A stretch of 64,000 nucleotides of DNA from Gnetum montanum (lineage: Eukaryota; Streptophyta; Gnetopsida; Gnetales; Gnetaceae): contig MNCI01000651.1 in NCBI GenBank assembly GCA_015680685.1, forward strand, positions 852,168-916,167. Direction: 5' to 3'. This document shows positions 33,350 through 44,775 of the stretch, piece by piece (the first letter of the stretch is position 1; each line of letters opens with the position of its first letter). The notes beneath the pieces were generated by a model. That model was given only the letters and a program-made list of their open reading frames with translations. It made no database searches and was not told where the DNA came from. The translations under genes and the position numbers were made by a program.

Positions 33350-33650
33350 TATCTACTACAATGCTAAACTGGCACAACAGTCTGCTACGATGCTAAACTG
33401 GCACAAATTACTTGCTATGATGCTAAATTGGCATAAAATTCCACTATGACTATAAACTAGCCTAGCAGTTTACTATGACTATAAACTGGCACAACTAATC
33501 CACCATGACTTTAAACTAGTAGTCTACCATGACTCTAAAGTGGCATAACATGATATGCTAGAACCTCAAACTAGGCCTAATTGTCTACTAGGACCTTAAA
33601 CTAGTAAATCGATGGTCTATTAAGACCTTAAATTGGGTTTACATTAATAA
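33350..33650 (+). repeat. Hairpin-repeat array 3 of element B
   Basis: About nine units with a core like CTACGATGCTAAACTGGCAC and TATGACTATAAACTGGCACA. It follows the integrase end, as in element A at 42,240-42,570, where the reverse complement of the same core is seen. Confidence 0.8.
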
Positions 33651-34762
33651 ATTTTTCCATCCTTCTGCAAGCAATTGAGTGAGCATAACCCTCACCCTCC
33701 TATACTAAGTAAGCGAGCACACCACATTTCCAGAATAAAGCATTGGCAATCTACGTGACTTGTGTCACTAATATGGCCTTTTGCATTTTGTCATTTGCAT
33801 TTATGTCTTGTATGGTTTTCTTGTCTTCTTGGAGTTGTGTTTGTAGGATGAAGCCCCAGCTGGTCATGCAAAGGTGCATCTCATCATAGCAGCAAGCCTC
33901 CACATCACTCTAATGTGTCTGATTGAACTAGCTAAACCTCTTGAGAGTGCAAACCCATACTATCCTATTATAGCCTACTCACGTTGACTTCTATATCCTG
34001 ATAACCTTTCATTCCCTACATAGAAAAGATTGCAAACTTTTTGATGTTCATCTACTGTGACCACATGGCACCCTCTTCATGTCAAACCATAGAACCCAAG
34101 GCAATTGTAACATAAGTCATCCTGTGAGAAGCCTCTATTGGCTAATGAAAGCACAAGTAGATGTAACAAAAGTCATCCTAGGGAGGAAACACCTATCGTA
34201 TAGACATGATGTGGTTTTGCAAACACCAAAGTAAAGCCCATCGAATGACATGCAACCCACTTGATGGAAAGCACCTCATAGTAAGCATTTAGCAACATGC
34301 AAAGCCCAAAGCAAGTTCACCTCATAGCAAAGAGTAAAAATAAAAGAGAGAAAAGAAACAAAAAGAGCAAAAGGAAAAGAGCATGTCACCAAGCAGCCCA
34401 ACAGTACTACAATTTTGCAATTAGTTTAGCCCTAAATCCACACTAACTCTCTCACAAGCACTCTGATGAAAGGTTGACATTTTTGAGGGCAAGCCACTTT
34501 GGTGCCATGGTCACCATCAACTTGAAGTCCTCACATTATAACATCCTATTTGCACTTCATCTTTCCTTTTACCCTTAATACATCGCCTACACCTTTTGCT
34601 CCCACCTCTTACCTACCATTTAGCATACCACTATCCAAAACACTCTTGGGCATGGTGTAGTGACATCTGGCTACACATTGAAGAGTGATGTTAGTGCCAA
34701 GCTTGCTATGATGTTTTGTTCTTCTTTGTTGACATCCCTTACCCCACTACTCCAAACATCAA
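33651..34762 (+). other. 3' untranslated region of element B
   Basis: No ORF. A short segment near 33,838-33,860 (GTTTGTAGGATGAAGCC) aligns with the 3' UTR of element A near 41,640-41,660, which anchors the comparison. Confidence 0.6.
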
Positions 34763-34776
34763 CAAAGAGGGGCCAA
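34763..34776 (+). other. Polypurine tract of element B
   Basis: CAAAGAGGGGCCAA directly before the LTR start TGAAACACC. Element A has CAAAGAGGGGCTAG at the same place on the minus strand. Confidence 0.85.
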
Positions 34777-36445
34777 TGAAACACCACCAAACTCATACTA
34801 TAGCATCATAACTACAAATTTTTCAAAGTGTTGAGACTACACTCTCCCCCAAATGGAAGTGTAGTCAGCCTTTAGCGGAGAGCATAGTTAGCACAAAATG
34901 ACATTTCTTGTAGTTTTGGCTAAGTGTTGAGACTACACTCTCCCCAAGATGGGAGTGTAGTCATTCTCTCATGGAGAGTGTAGTCAACATGAAGGCCATT
35001 TTTTGTAGATTTTTCTAAGTGTTGGGACTACTTTTCCCATTGCCCCAAAGCATAGTTAGCCTCCAGTGAATAGTGTAGTTAGCAAAAGGATAGGTTTTCA
35101 TAAATTTTGACAAGTCTCGAGACTACACTTGTCCCCAGTTGGAAGCATAGTAGGCCTCCCATGGGGAGCATAGTCTACAAGAAACTCATTTTTCTCAAAC
35201 TTTCCTAGCATTGGGACTACATTCTCCTCCAACCCAAAGCATAGTTAGCCTCCAATGGAGAGTGTAGTTAGCATGAATACCAAGTTTCACAAATTTTTCC
35301 TAAGTGTGAAACTATGCTATCCCCTAGTCCAGAGTGTAGTCAGGTGTAGTCAGCAAGAAAAGCCTCCAGTGGCCTCCACAACATGGCAACATCACTTAGC
35401 TCAACTCCAACTCACCTTCAACAAGTGTAGTTAGAAAAATGCTTCTTTTCGTATCCCATTTTTTGCCCCCAAGTTGTAACTATGCCTGACACCATGCGAG
35501 AGCATGGAGAGCGGAGTCCTAGAGCATAGTCTCCAAGTTGCATTTTTCAGGTACCTCATGGTCTTCTTAGTGCATACACATGTGGTTTTCATAATCTCAT
35601 AGTATCACAAATTCTAGAAAAACATAGCAAAGCACAACACCACTAGCCCAATGGAGAGTGTAATTGGGTAAGAGCATCGTCCCTACCATCCCCTTTGCCA
35701 TGTCGTAATCATCCCACATTCTGCGCTAACCATAAGGCTATAAATACCCATGTTCTCAAAGTTTTTAGGGTTGGAAAATTAGCAAATCAAAGACTTGGCA
35801 AACCTAAGAAGCGCTTGGGTGAGAACCAAAGGCATATTGGTGAAGTTGTAGACCACCATAGGCCACCAGAGCACCATATCCAATGGTACACCATAGTGGA
35901 CAACCCGACAAACATAGACACCTTGGTAGAATGCTAGTCTTCATATCCAAACACCCCCGAGACACTGACTATGTTGACCACTATGTATCTTATAATCCCT
36001 TTTGGTGTTAACTACGCTCAACCCCATTTAGGATGGTGTTCCATTTCTCTCTCTCTCTCTCTCTCTTTGCATTTTTCACATGTTACTTGCATTTTCATTG
36101 TTTTACCTCATTGTCATACCTAAAAATACACTTGGGTGGTAGTCTACACATGTTGACACTGCTCACTTTGTCGAAACTCTTAACTACATTTGACCCGACT
36201 AATACCTCTAACACTGCTGACATCATTAACACTGTACACATCACTTGCACACTTAGCACTGCTTCTCATCAGCACTATCGCTAACCATGCTATACCCCTG
36301 TTACATCTGGTAAGTGCCTATTCAATTAGCCAAACCATCCAAGGCATCCTGTCTCTGCCTCTAGTAGGCCATCACATGGATTTGGGATTAGGCTATGCAC
36401 CCATGGACCGCAGTGTTCCAACCATCAACATTTTTGGTCACTACA
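34777..36445 (+). repeat. 3' LTR of element B (1,669 bp)
   Basis: Starts TGAAACACCACC and ends GGTCACTACA. It contains a motif cluster (34,820-35,530), TATAAATA at 35,739-35,746, and a CT microsatellite near 36,044-36,066. The last 150 bp resemble the end of the LTRs of A (CAGTGTTCCA...CACTA). The next base starts RT coding sequence of element H. Confidence 0.88.
34820..35530 (+). promoter_or_regulatory. Cluster of GACTACACTCTCC / GGAGAGTGTAGTC inverted motifs
   Basis: At least six units of roughly 115 bp each carry one forward GACTACACTCTCC and one or two reverse copies (GGAGTGTAGTC, GAGAGTGTAGT), so each can pair with itself. The cluster ends about 200 bp before the TATA box of this LTR. 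Confidence 0.8.
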
Positions 36446-37731
36446 CTTAATAATGATTTTATTAATAGCTCTAGAATCAATATACATTATTGTTTCATCT
36501 ATATCCTTCTTAGAAACATGTATAGTTGGAAAGATATAAGGAGAAATGGATTTCTTAATAAAAATATTAAAGAATAACTTACTTACTTGTGTAACTCCTC
36601 CCTCTAATGTGGAGCTATTTAAGTCCTCTCATTTGGAATAGTACGTCTAGGCATAAAGTTAGTTTAATGTAAGACACCTTTTAATGTACATTTAAAGACA
36701 TCATAAAATTTTAATGTCATAGTTTGAATAGCTAGATGAAGTTTATTTGATGGTTCCTCTTCACTTGTTGGAATGGTAGAAATAATAACAAAACCATGAT
36801 CATATCCTCATGTTCTTTGAGATATTCCTTTTTACTAAGAAAAATCAATGAAACTTTAATAAGAATAGTCTCCTTTTATTGTTGTAATATCATTGGAATC
36901 AATTGATAAATTTCATTTTTCATAGGAATTGATAAACTATTCTTAGCTTCATCATAGGTAGCCATGTTATCATAGTTTCAAGGTCTACCAAGTATGAAAT
37001 CAACATTATCTATGGGAAGAATGTCATATTGCACTTGATCTTTATAAGAATCAATCTTAAAAGATAAAATGCATCTTTCTTTTACCTTTTGGAAATGGTC
37101 TCTAGAGAGTTAATATACTATAGGGCTTAGGATTAATAATTTTCTTTAATCCAAGTCTATCAATAATATTGTTGGAGATAACACTCTCTTGAGCATCTCC
37201 GTCTATCAAGATATGAAACTATTTTCTATACGAAAGACATCTAGCAAAAATTCCAACGAGCATTTTCCTCAAAAGCTCTCTACTAGCATTGATATTTCCC
37301 ATAAATGACTTAATCTCAGTAATATCTTTAATTAAAGGAGCATTATGATTACCTTAATTGGAATTTTTCCCTTTCTCAAAGGTCTAAACTTCCTTTTCCT
37401 TTGAAGACTTTGGTTTTTTACATTCCCATTACTTATGTCCTAGCTCTTTATAATTGAAGCATTACACTTGAATGCATTGTCATTTTCTTGAACTTTTCCT
37501 TTATTGAAATCTTGGCCTTCCTACCATTATCCTTTGCTTTTTTTTATCTCCTTAGAATCTTTGGAAGCTTTACCTTCGAAAGCCTTGGATCTTTGTTGAA
37601 GCCTTAAAGTTTATTTTTAGCCTTAATAGCCAAATCAAAAGCATTATCCAAGGTTTGAGATTTATATAAGGTAAGCTCTTACTGGAATTCCTTCTTTAAT
37701 CCATCCTAGAAGTTAGAAGCCTATTTATATT
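36446..37731 (-). pseudogene. gag-protease-RT start of Ty3/gypsy element H
   Basis: On minus, gag C-terminal helices (SQTLDNAFDLAIKAKNKL, 37,660-37,605) are followed by a zinc knuckle CFNYKELGHK...WEC (37,465-37,420), with one Cys now Tyr and a stop inside. A protease block LIDGDAQESVISNNIIDRLG comes next (37,205-37,150). The RT start has ISPYIFPTIHVSKKD and YIDSRAINKI (36,535-36,450). The RT is cut after this block by the end of the LTR of element B. At the right the gag is cut at 37,731 by the LTR of element D. Chromovirus-like order; many stops. Confidence 0.8.
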
Positions 37732-38606
37732 TTATGAGTGGTGAGGTACCCCTACACTCAACCATATGAATACAAACGTTCATGCATGGTCCAATCAAAC
37801 TCCACAAATGGGCTAGTTGTGGTATCTAGATAGTTACATGTTGATTGCAATTTGTTGTCTTCCCACCTAGACTACTATTTGCTTTGTCATGTATGGTTTA
37901 GTCTAGAGTGACGTGTATGATGTGGTCCTAAAATAGTGCTACTCCTAGAGGCAATGGAAAATAACTTTGTTTAAGCTAATAGGGGATGAGGAGGAAGATC
38001 TAAGCTAGCCTAAGTATGATGAGCATCCATCCTTAATCATCTGTACACATCTTGGACCTTGTGTACTACTACTAGGATTACCAAGTGCATGTCTTAGGTA
38101 TGCTATTGGGATACCAAGTAGTCACACTTAAATGCTTGTGATTAAGTTGTACTAATTTTTCATTTAATAAAAAGGATAGTAAATGAGGGTAAATAAATAT
38201 TAATTAAGAAAGCAATAAATAACAATAATAATTAAGCAATTAAAATTAAGTGAATGCTACAATGATGAAGTAATCTTGATCTTTATTGTCGATCATGTGT
38301 GTGTCCAAGTATGTCACACTCGAATAAAGGTTCCGTACAATTACAATCTTCACACTGTAGGCATGCACTAGGTGAAAGAGTTGAGAGGAATTAAAATGAA
38401 CAAAGAGACTCTATTTCTACACTTACTTACCCTACTCCCTACTTCCTCCTTCTCCTATGCGTCTAAATGTGGCATTTATAGGCTTACACAGGAACCATGA
38501 TATCATGTATCCAATATCGTTAGCCAAGTCGCAATATCACATACCTGATATCGCAGATTCGATATCGTGGGTCCGATATTGAGGCCTAACAAATCATGGC
38601 TCATCA
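37732..38606 (-). repeat. 3' LTR of Athila-like element D
   Basis: In minus orientation it starts TGATGAGCCATGATTTG after a GTGGGGGTA tract. It carries a GATATC cluster (38,490-38,585) and TATAAATG (38,473-38,480), and ends GGGGTACCTCACCACTCATAA. Size 875 bp. The first and last blocks match both LTRs of element C, so D and C belong to one family. Confidence 0.88.
38490..38585 (-). promoter_or_regulatory. GATATC-type palindrome cluster of the D LTR
   Basis: Six or seven copies of CGATATCG-like motifs (intact or with one change) lie within about 95 bp, directly upstream of the TATA box on the minus strand. Confidence 0.78.
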
Positions 38607-38616
38607 TACCCCCACA
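38607..38616 (-). other. Polypurine tract of element D
   Basis: GTGGGGGTA on the minus strand directly precedes the LTR start, as in element C. Confidence 0.7.
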
Positions 38617-38796
38617 ATTGAATGAAAACTTGTCCTCAAGTCAAAAAAAATGAGAACAAGCCCAATTGATTACACAATGGATAAGTATGGGATTATTGAC
38701 TAAACTAGGAATTTATTCATGCCGTAGTGGAGAATTGAATACAACAAAATTGGGACACAAACAGAGAATTACAAAAAGATAAAATTTTGTCAGAAC

Positions 38797-38965
38797 TCAT
38801 GTGGTTCCTGGTGGCAGTGGTTCCTCCATGGGTCTCTTCCCGTTATCTTGTGCTCCAGGTTTTGAAATTTGATGGCTCTGAAGGAGTGCTTGGAGCTTTT
38901 CCTCTTCGATTCGGGGATCCTATGCTATCCATGTGGATGCTCCAATGTTCGATGGAGTTAGCACG
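38797..38965 (-). pseudogene. C-terminal segment of ORF3, element D
   Basis: This is the last 55 or so codons of D's third ORF, ending MEEPLPPGTT and TGA (38,799-38,797). It contains EEEKLQALLQSHQISKPGAQ, nearly identical to the tail in element C. It is separated from the rest of ORF3 (57,876-60,501) by the 18.9-kb insertion of element A. One TAG occurs inside. Confidence 0.85.
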
Positions 38966-40863
38966 TATAGCAATCGAAAACATTAGTGGCTGGAACACTG
39001 AGAGGTTGCTAGGCAAACAGTATAACCCTGGATCCGTGTGGGGGCCATGCTAGGGAAAAATGGAAGTGGGGAGCCCTAAATGGTCTGGTCGATTAGATAG
39101 GAACTTAATTGGTGTATCTTAACCTTATGTAAATGTTTGTTTTGAAAGTGAGACACACGAGATAAATCGATGATCAATAAATGTGAGATGATGAAAATAG
39201 TGCAAAACAACGATTATAGTGAGGAAATAGCAAAACAAACTCTGGTGAGAAAGTGCACTACCCCAAAGTCATGGATTTGATTCTTTGCCTTGTTTGAAAG
39301 ATGTACAACAAGTTATGCATTATCAGAGAGACCCTGCTTACACTGAGCGGTATAGTCACAGTTCTTTTACTTGCTGATCTATTTGCTAAGATGTTAAGAT
39401 GCTTGACTCATAAAGAGATGTTTGGAGCCAACCAAAGAACTTAAAGGTAACTAGAATGCTCAAGAAAAGTGCCAACTATGCTTTCTGAAAGCCAATTTAA
39501 AAACCAACTGAACCAAAAGCTAACTGCATGCGAAAAGCCCACCAAGCCAACTGCTCTTGCCAATGTCAAAAAAAGCTAACCCTTTGAGCATTGTTTGCTG
39601 GGGTATTTATAGGGCTAGGAGCAAGAGAGAAATGTGGTCCGGATGCCACATGTCCTGGACCCCACAAAGTGCTAACATGCCTATACCGTGTAGGTATGTG
39701 AAGCTGGATGTGAACTTGGTTACACTGTGACCATACTGCCGAAACTACATGTGCCGAGATCCAGTGTGCTAACAATGTAAGCGAAATGGAGCCTATGCTT
39801 CAGGACTACATCTTCCCTGCTCTTACGAGTAGGGTCAAGTATAGGAACAATGTTTTGAAAGCTAACCAGGGGTGTGCAAAATGAAGTGAAATTGCTGATC
39901 TTGCTAAGGAGATGCCAGAGTGAGAAATATTGTTGTCAAAAAGTTCTGGAGTTACCCAAAGATTTTTTGATGCTTCTATACTAGTGTTGTATTACTCACA
40001 CTATCAAGCACATTGGTGTAGCATAAGTGACTGCTTGCTACACTATGCTACGCTACGTAACGTAGCATAGTGTAGCCATTGGTCTTGGCTGAAATTTGTG
40101 TTGGAGCTAAAAAGCATTTGTCTAAGGCTTAGTCATGCTAACAATTGTAACTTTTGTCCTTCATGTCGGGAAGCCTTTGAACTAGTTGAACTCATGTTTG
40201 AAACACCTTTGCTACTTTTTCATTGTTTTTATCCTGTGCTATGCTACATAGCATAGCACAACATAGCAGCTAGCATATCTTGCTTCTTCGTTCAATCCAT
40301 CATTTTCTAGCAAGAAAATTTGCTCGAGGCTTGGGGGCTAAGCGAGGTAATCAATTTTGGAGGCTGAAGTGCTGTTGAGTGCAACTTTCTTATTAGAATC
40401 ACTTGGAAAGATGGGCCTTTCTGCTTTGCCTTTACTACGATGTGCTACACTACATAGCGTAGCACCTTGCGTTGACTAAATCTTGACTTGTTTTGCAATC
40501 ATTCTATCAATTTGCATTTGGATGCTTGAGCAACTATCTTTCAAGGCTTGCTACGCTGCATAGTGTAGCAGACTTCTTCACTAGAAAACTTGCCAAACTA
40601 TTTTACTCATCCCAAACACTTTTGGAAACTCCCAGCATAGTTTCTGGGTAGATTGTCAGCCAGGTCAATTGTCCAGTTGGGCAGGCGAGAGAGTCTATTG
40701 ATCTTGTCAGCTCTAAAGATAGAAAACTTGCCAAAATGGATAGTCCAACCCTAGTGCCTACATTTTCCTGTTGAACTGTCATGACGCTACACTTGTGGAA
40801 GTCCTTGCCTAAATTCCAAGACCCTACTGAAACATGAGGATCTTGAAATTTTATGGTGTTTCA
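38966..40863 (-). repeat. 3' LTR of element A (left copy, 1,898 bp)
   Basis: It pairs with 56,016-57,875 over its full length. TATA box (minus) at 39,604-39,611. Palindromic GCTACG-type cluster at about 40,026-40,572. On minus the end reads CTATA, not the usual CA, in both copies. Confidence 0.95.
40026..40572 (-). promoter_or_regulatory. Cluster of GCTACGTAGC-type palindromes in the A LTR
   Basis: Four palindromic groups occur, such as GCTACGCTACGTAACGTAGC (40,050-40,069), TGCTACATAGCATAGCA, CTACACTACATAGCGTAGCA and GCTACGCTGCATAGTGTAGC. They lie some 400-950 bp upstream of the TATA box and are repeated in the other LTR (57,040-57,590). Confidence 0.82.
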
Positions 40864-40878
40864 CTAGCCCCTCTTTGT
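40864..40878 (-). other. Polypurine tract of element A
   Basis: CAAAGAGGGGCTAG on the minus strand, directly before the 3' LTR start TGAAACACC. It is shared with element B. Confidence 0.85.
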
Positions 40879-42239
40879 CGACATCTAGAGGATCTACCCG
40901 ATAGACATCGACAAAGAATACAAAACACCATGAAGGATAAGTTGCCAACATCACTCTTTGGTGGTTTCTCAAATGTTGCTTTGCTGTGCTTGGGAGTAAC
41001 ATGATAATTGTGCAGGAAAAAGGGGAAAGGGTGGGCTTGAGGGGATAGGTTCAAGCAAAGAAAAGATGAAATGTAGCATGGTCACTCATCGGAGTGCTTG
41101 TGAGGAAATTAGCATGCATGAACATATTTCTTTTGCTGGCTTCTGACCTCTCATTGAAATGCTTGGAGAGGGTCATTGTAAAACATATGGTGCACCATTT
41201 GCTTTGGATACATGCTCTTTTTGTCTTTTTTTTTTAGCTTTTTTTTGAGATCTGTTACGCTTTTGCGCTTTTCTTTTGCTATTTAGCCATATTCATTTGC
41301 AAATAACCTTGTTGTTGTAAGGCAGGTGTTTCCTTCTCGGGATGAGTTGTGTTACTCCCATGTGGGACTTTGACCTACCTACAAATGCTTTCCATGTGGT
41401 GAGTTGCGTTACGGGTGTCATGAACTTTACGGTTGAGCATATGGGAGGGCTTTACATGCATCAAGAAAGATGGTAAAAGGGATGTGGAAAGGGAAATTGT
41501 GGGTGTGAGAAACGAGATGATGAAGGTTAAGAGGAAGGGCAGGATGTGCACTCCCAATTAGCTAGGCTAGTTAGAGCGGTCACCTCGGAACAATGTGGTG
41601 TCGTGTCCTCCTAGCGAAATGCATCTCTGACCGACGCCATCTTAGCCTGTATCCTACAAACGCAATAGAAAGAAAACTAGAGAAATGTAACCATGAAATG
41701 TAGTTAGGGAAAGGTCTTACTTACTTTAGAAATCACTAAAGTAATAGGCATTGTTGTTGAGGCATGCGACGTCTAATGCAGGAAGGCTGATAACAGTTCT
41801 GGCAGTAGCAGGTTGAAGGGGCCAGCACCGAGGTGGCTAGGGGTTGCGGCGATGCAAGTGCTTAGGAGTTCCTACCCTAGGTAAACATCATGCAGTTCAG
41901 CTATAAGATGAGAGGCCCAACAGCTTAATGTCTTTTGAGCTTGGATGATGGCAGGGGCTAGAGGACAGTGACCTTGTGGCTAGGCCATAATAGTGCTGGG
42001 ACTTCAGTAGCAGTTGCTGACAATGGAAGCTACTGCTAGGGCGACGGGCTACGGTAGCAGTTGCTTTGGAAGGTTAGCAAGATTTCATATGACATACCTG
42101 GAGGATTAGCAAGATGCCAAGGGTAGTGGCATCACATACATTCCAAAGGATGTTTTTTTGTCATCGTGAACTGCGTTTTGGAACTACAATGCTCCACCTT
42201 GCATTGGAACTGTGCACACTTGTTTGTTTAAATGATCAT
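40879..42239 (-). other. 3' untranslated region of element A
   Basis: No ORF seen. One short block near 41,640-41,660 aligns with the UTR of element B. Confidence 0.6.
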
Positions 42240-42570
42240 GGATTGTGAGATAGGGACATTGTGCCATGAACCTAGTTTAAGGTCCTGGTAGACCATCTAA
42301 TGTATTGGTTTAAGGTCCCAGTAGACCGCAATGTGCTAGTTTCAAGTCCTAGCAGACCATTGTGCTAGTTTAAGGTCCTAGCAGACTACTGTGCTAGTTT
42401 ATTGTCATAGCGGATGCTGGATGGGCCAGTTTAAGGTCATAGCGGATCATTTGTGCTAGTTTAACATCATAGCAGATGTTCTATGCCAATTTATAGTCAT
42501 GGCGGACTATTTGTTCCAGTTTATAGTCATAGTAGACTATGGATGCCAGTTTATAGTCGTAGAAGACTAT
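42240..42570 (-). repeat. Hairpin-repeat array 3 of element A
   Basis: About ten units of 25-35 bp carry the core GTGCTAGTTTAAGGTCCTAG and later GCCAGTTTATAGTCATAG. Each is followed by GAC(C/T)-x, which pairs with the GGTC/AGTC before it, giving a small stem. It directly follows the integrase end. Confidence 0.82.
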
Positions 42571-42584
42571 GGATGCTTACCTTG

Positions 42585-43925
42585 CTTCTACATTGGATGT
42601 AGTATGGCTTCAAGTATAAGTGGTTCACGTAATTTGCAAACTCTCTGTCATCCATGTCTGCTAGCTTGAAGGCTCCATTCTCGTAGGCTTTTGTGACTAT
42701 GAATGGACCTTCCCAGTTTGCTGAAAACTTGTCTACATGTTCACGCATAGCTTTGAGGAGTAGGTCCCCCTTTTTAATTGGCAGTCGATGTAGGTCTACA
42801 TGATGCTTTTGCTGCTGCTTATCTTGATACCATTCGATGCAACCCAGTGTTTATGCATGCTCTTCCTCTAGAGATTCGAGATTGATGATCCTTGACTAAT
42901 TGTTCTGGGCTTCATTTATGACACTTGAAAGGATCATCTGCAGTGATGGTACTTGCTATTCAAGAGGTAACACTACTTCAGATCTGTAAACTAGGCTATA
43001 GGGGGTCTTACTTATAGCCATCTTGCATGTCGTATGGTAGGCCCACAACACATAGAGGATTTGCTTGTGCCATCACTTCTTGCTATTGCTAAGCATTCTT
43101 TTAAGCAAGTTGATGATGGCCTTGTTCATTGCTTCTACCTAACCATTAGCCTACAGGTAATATGGTGACGAAAAAGATTGCTTAATGCCAAGGTTGCTAC
43201 AAAAGGTTTTGGTTTTCGCACTACTAAACTATGGCCCATTGTCCATCACAATAGTCATGGGAAGACCAAACCTTGTTACAATGTTATCTAAGATAAAGTG
43301 GCAAACTTGTTGAGATGTAGTTTTCCTAAGGGGGATAGCCTCTGCCCACTTCATAAAGTACTCAGTGGTAGTAATGATGAAGCTATGTCCTATGGAAGAC
43401 TTAGGTTTTATGGGTCTTATGATATCTAGTCCCCATTGTTGGAATGACCATGTGATCTACGTAGGGTGCAACTCAGTAGGTGACACGTGTATAAGGTTTG
43501 CATGATGTTGGCATGTGTCACACATCTTGACTTTAGCAAAACAATCTCATTCCATGCAAGGCCAGTAATACCCTAGGTATCTAATCTTAGCTGCCATGGC
43601 CTTGGAAGCTATGTGTCCTCCACATAGTCCTTCATGGACTTCGCTAACGATTTTTTATGCCTCCTCCCCATCAACGTAAGTTAATAGTATTCCATCAAAG
43701 GAGTTTTTACATAAGGTATTATCTCCTACAAGGACATACTATCATGCTCACTTTCAGATTTCATCCCTTTGGGTGGATGTCAAATCGTGTGGGGGTTCAC
43801 CATGCTACAGGTAGGCTTTCACGTTAGGGTACCACTCTTAGGTGTTGGTAGTGCTTATGGAGGCCACATGTGCTGCTTGGGTGATAAGGTCTGTGCATTC
43901 TATTATCGAAGCAGGTAAAGTTCCA
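42585..43925 (-). pseudogene. Integrase of element A
   Basis: On minus, an HHCC-type region is visible as CVTHANIMQT-like bases around 43,530-43,500 in shifted frames. The core reads WGLDIIRPIK (first Asp), IVMDNGP (second Asp) and VEAMNKAIINLLKR (Glu), so D,D,E is intact. Three TAG codons (43,229-43,231, 43,151-43,153, 43,139-43,141) stand where the family has Gln, in the GPQF and PQANGQVE blocks. The tail holds FSANWEGPFIVTKAYENGAF and KLADMDDREFANYVNHLYLK. It would insert the cDNA. Confidence 0.92.
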
Positions 43926-43929
43926 AATA

Positions 43930-44390
43930 GGTGTGGTGGCACATTTAACACTAGCGTAGCTAAGGCATCGACTACGGTGTTCTCGCTGCGTGGCACATGC
44001 TAGATGTGTATCGTGGTAAACTGTTTCAACAAGTTTTTGGCCAAATCATAGTAAGGCTGTAAGTGTGAATCTTTATAGGCGTAGAATTCAGTTATTTGAT
44101 TGACAACAAGTTGAGAGTCATCTTAGACTACCAAATGTTGAATTTCTAATTATCGGGCTACTAAGAGGTCCCTAAGGAGTCCTTCATACTCAACTACATT
44201 GTTCGTATAAAGGAACGTGAAGCAGTAAGCAAAAGGTTGCATATCCCCCAAGGGGAATGTAATGACGACGGTAGCACTACCACCTCGTGTGGTTGAGGTG
44301 TCATCAAAATGCAAAGTGGCCTTGAAATGTGATGGTACAAGGTTGACATTGCTAACATGTTCATCAGGGAATTCAGGTTCTATGGTCACC
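43930..44390 (-). pseudogene. Second, archaeal-type RNase H of element A
   Basis: ATLHFDDTSTTRGGSATVVI, CFTFLYTNNVVEYEGLLRDL, DDSQLVVNQITEFYAYKDSH and HVPRSENTVVDALATLVLN follow the RVT_3/RNase HI pattern (D...E...D...D). DDTS stands where DGSS is usual. Dual RNase H is established as a hallmark of the Tat lineage. It lies between the first RNase H and integrase and is interrupted by a few stops. Confidence 0.85.
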
Positions 44391-44775
44391 TAATCATCAA
44401 TGGGTGAGGTTGCAAGCTACGTAGCTATCACTTGTCCTTTCATTAACGATTGGGCTACATAGTATAAATTGAATTCCACTATTATTTCTTTCCATCAGGC
44501 TATTCTACTACTTTCATATAAGTTGTTTATGATAGCCTGAAGTATGTTGCTTTTTCATATAATGTTCACTTGGCTACAGAATAGGTAGTGTCTCCATTTT
44601 TAGCACGTACACTAAAGTGAGACAATTCCTTTTCACTTCGTTGTATTTGGCTTCATATGCTATTAATGTGTGGCTCAAGTAAGAGACTGGGATTTTAGAG
44701 CCGTGTTCTCTATTTTGGCATAATAGTGCTACGATAGACATGTCCGAGGTGGTAAGGTAGATGTAGAAAGGCTTA
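44391..44775 (-). pseudogene. First RNase H of element A
   Basis: On minus: FYIYLTTSDMSIVALLCQ, SKIPVSYLSHTL and YEAKYNEVKRNCLTLVYV, the Ty3/gypsy RNase H N-terminal series (L-x-V-S, then VYY-S, then Y-x-x-x-E). The second half is decayed with several stops. Confidence 0.75.

Larger units (their letters stand above)
28890..36445 (+). mobile_element. Tat-like Ty3/gypsy element B, 5' LTR not found, internal deletion
   Basis: Same family as giant element A but on the other strand. gag, zinc knuckle region and protease are present to 32,274. Then comes a hairpin-repeat array, a direct jump to the last 35 or so codons of integrase, a second array, UTR, PPT and a 1,669-bp 3' LTR. RT, RNase H and most of integrase are missing. 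The LTR ends TG...CA. The 3' flank is RT coding sequence of element H. No 5' LTR is recognisable before gag, so the left border (about 28.9 kb) is approximate. Confidence 0.85.

Noticed and set aside
32570-33650. CRISPR array from the regular repeats in element B
   Set aside because: Units are degenerate and variable in length with no unique spacers; this is eukaryotic transposon sequence and the arrays match those in element A.
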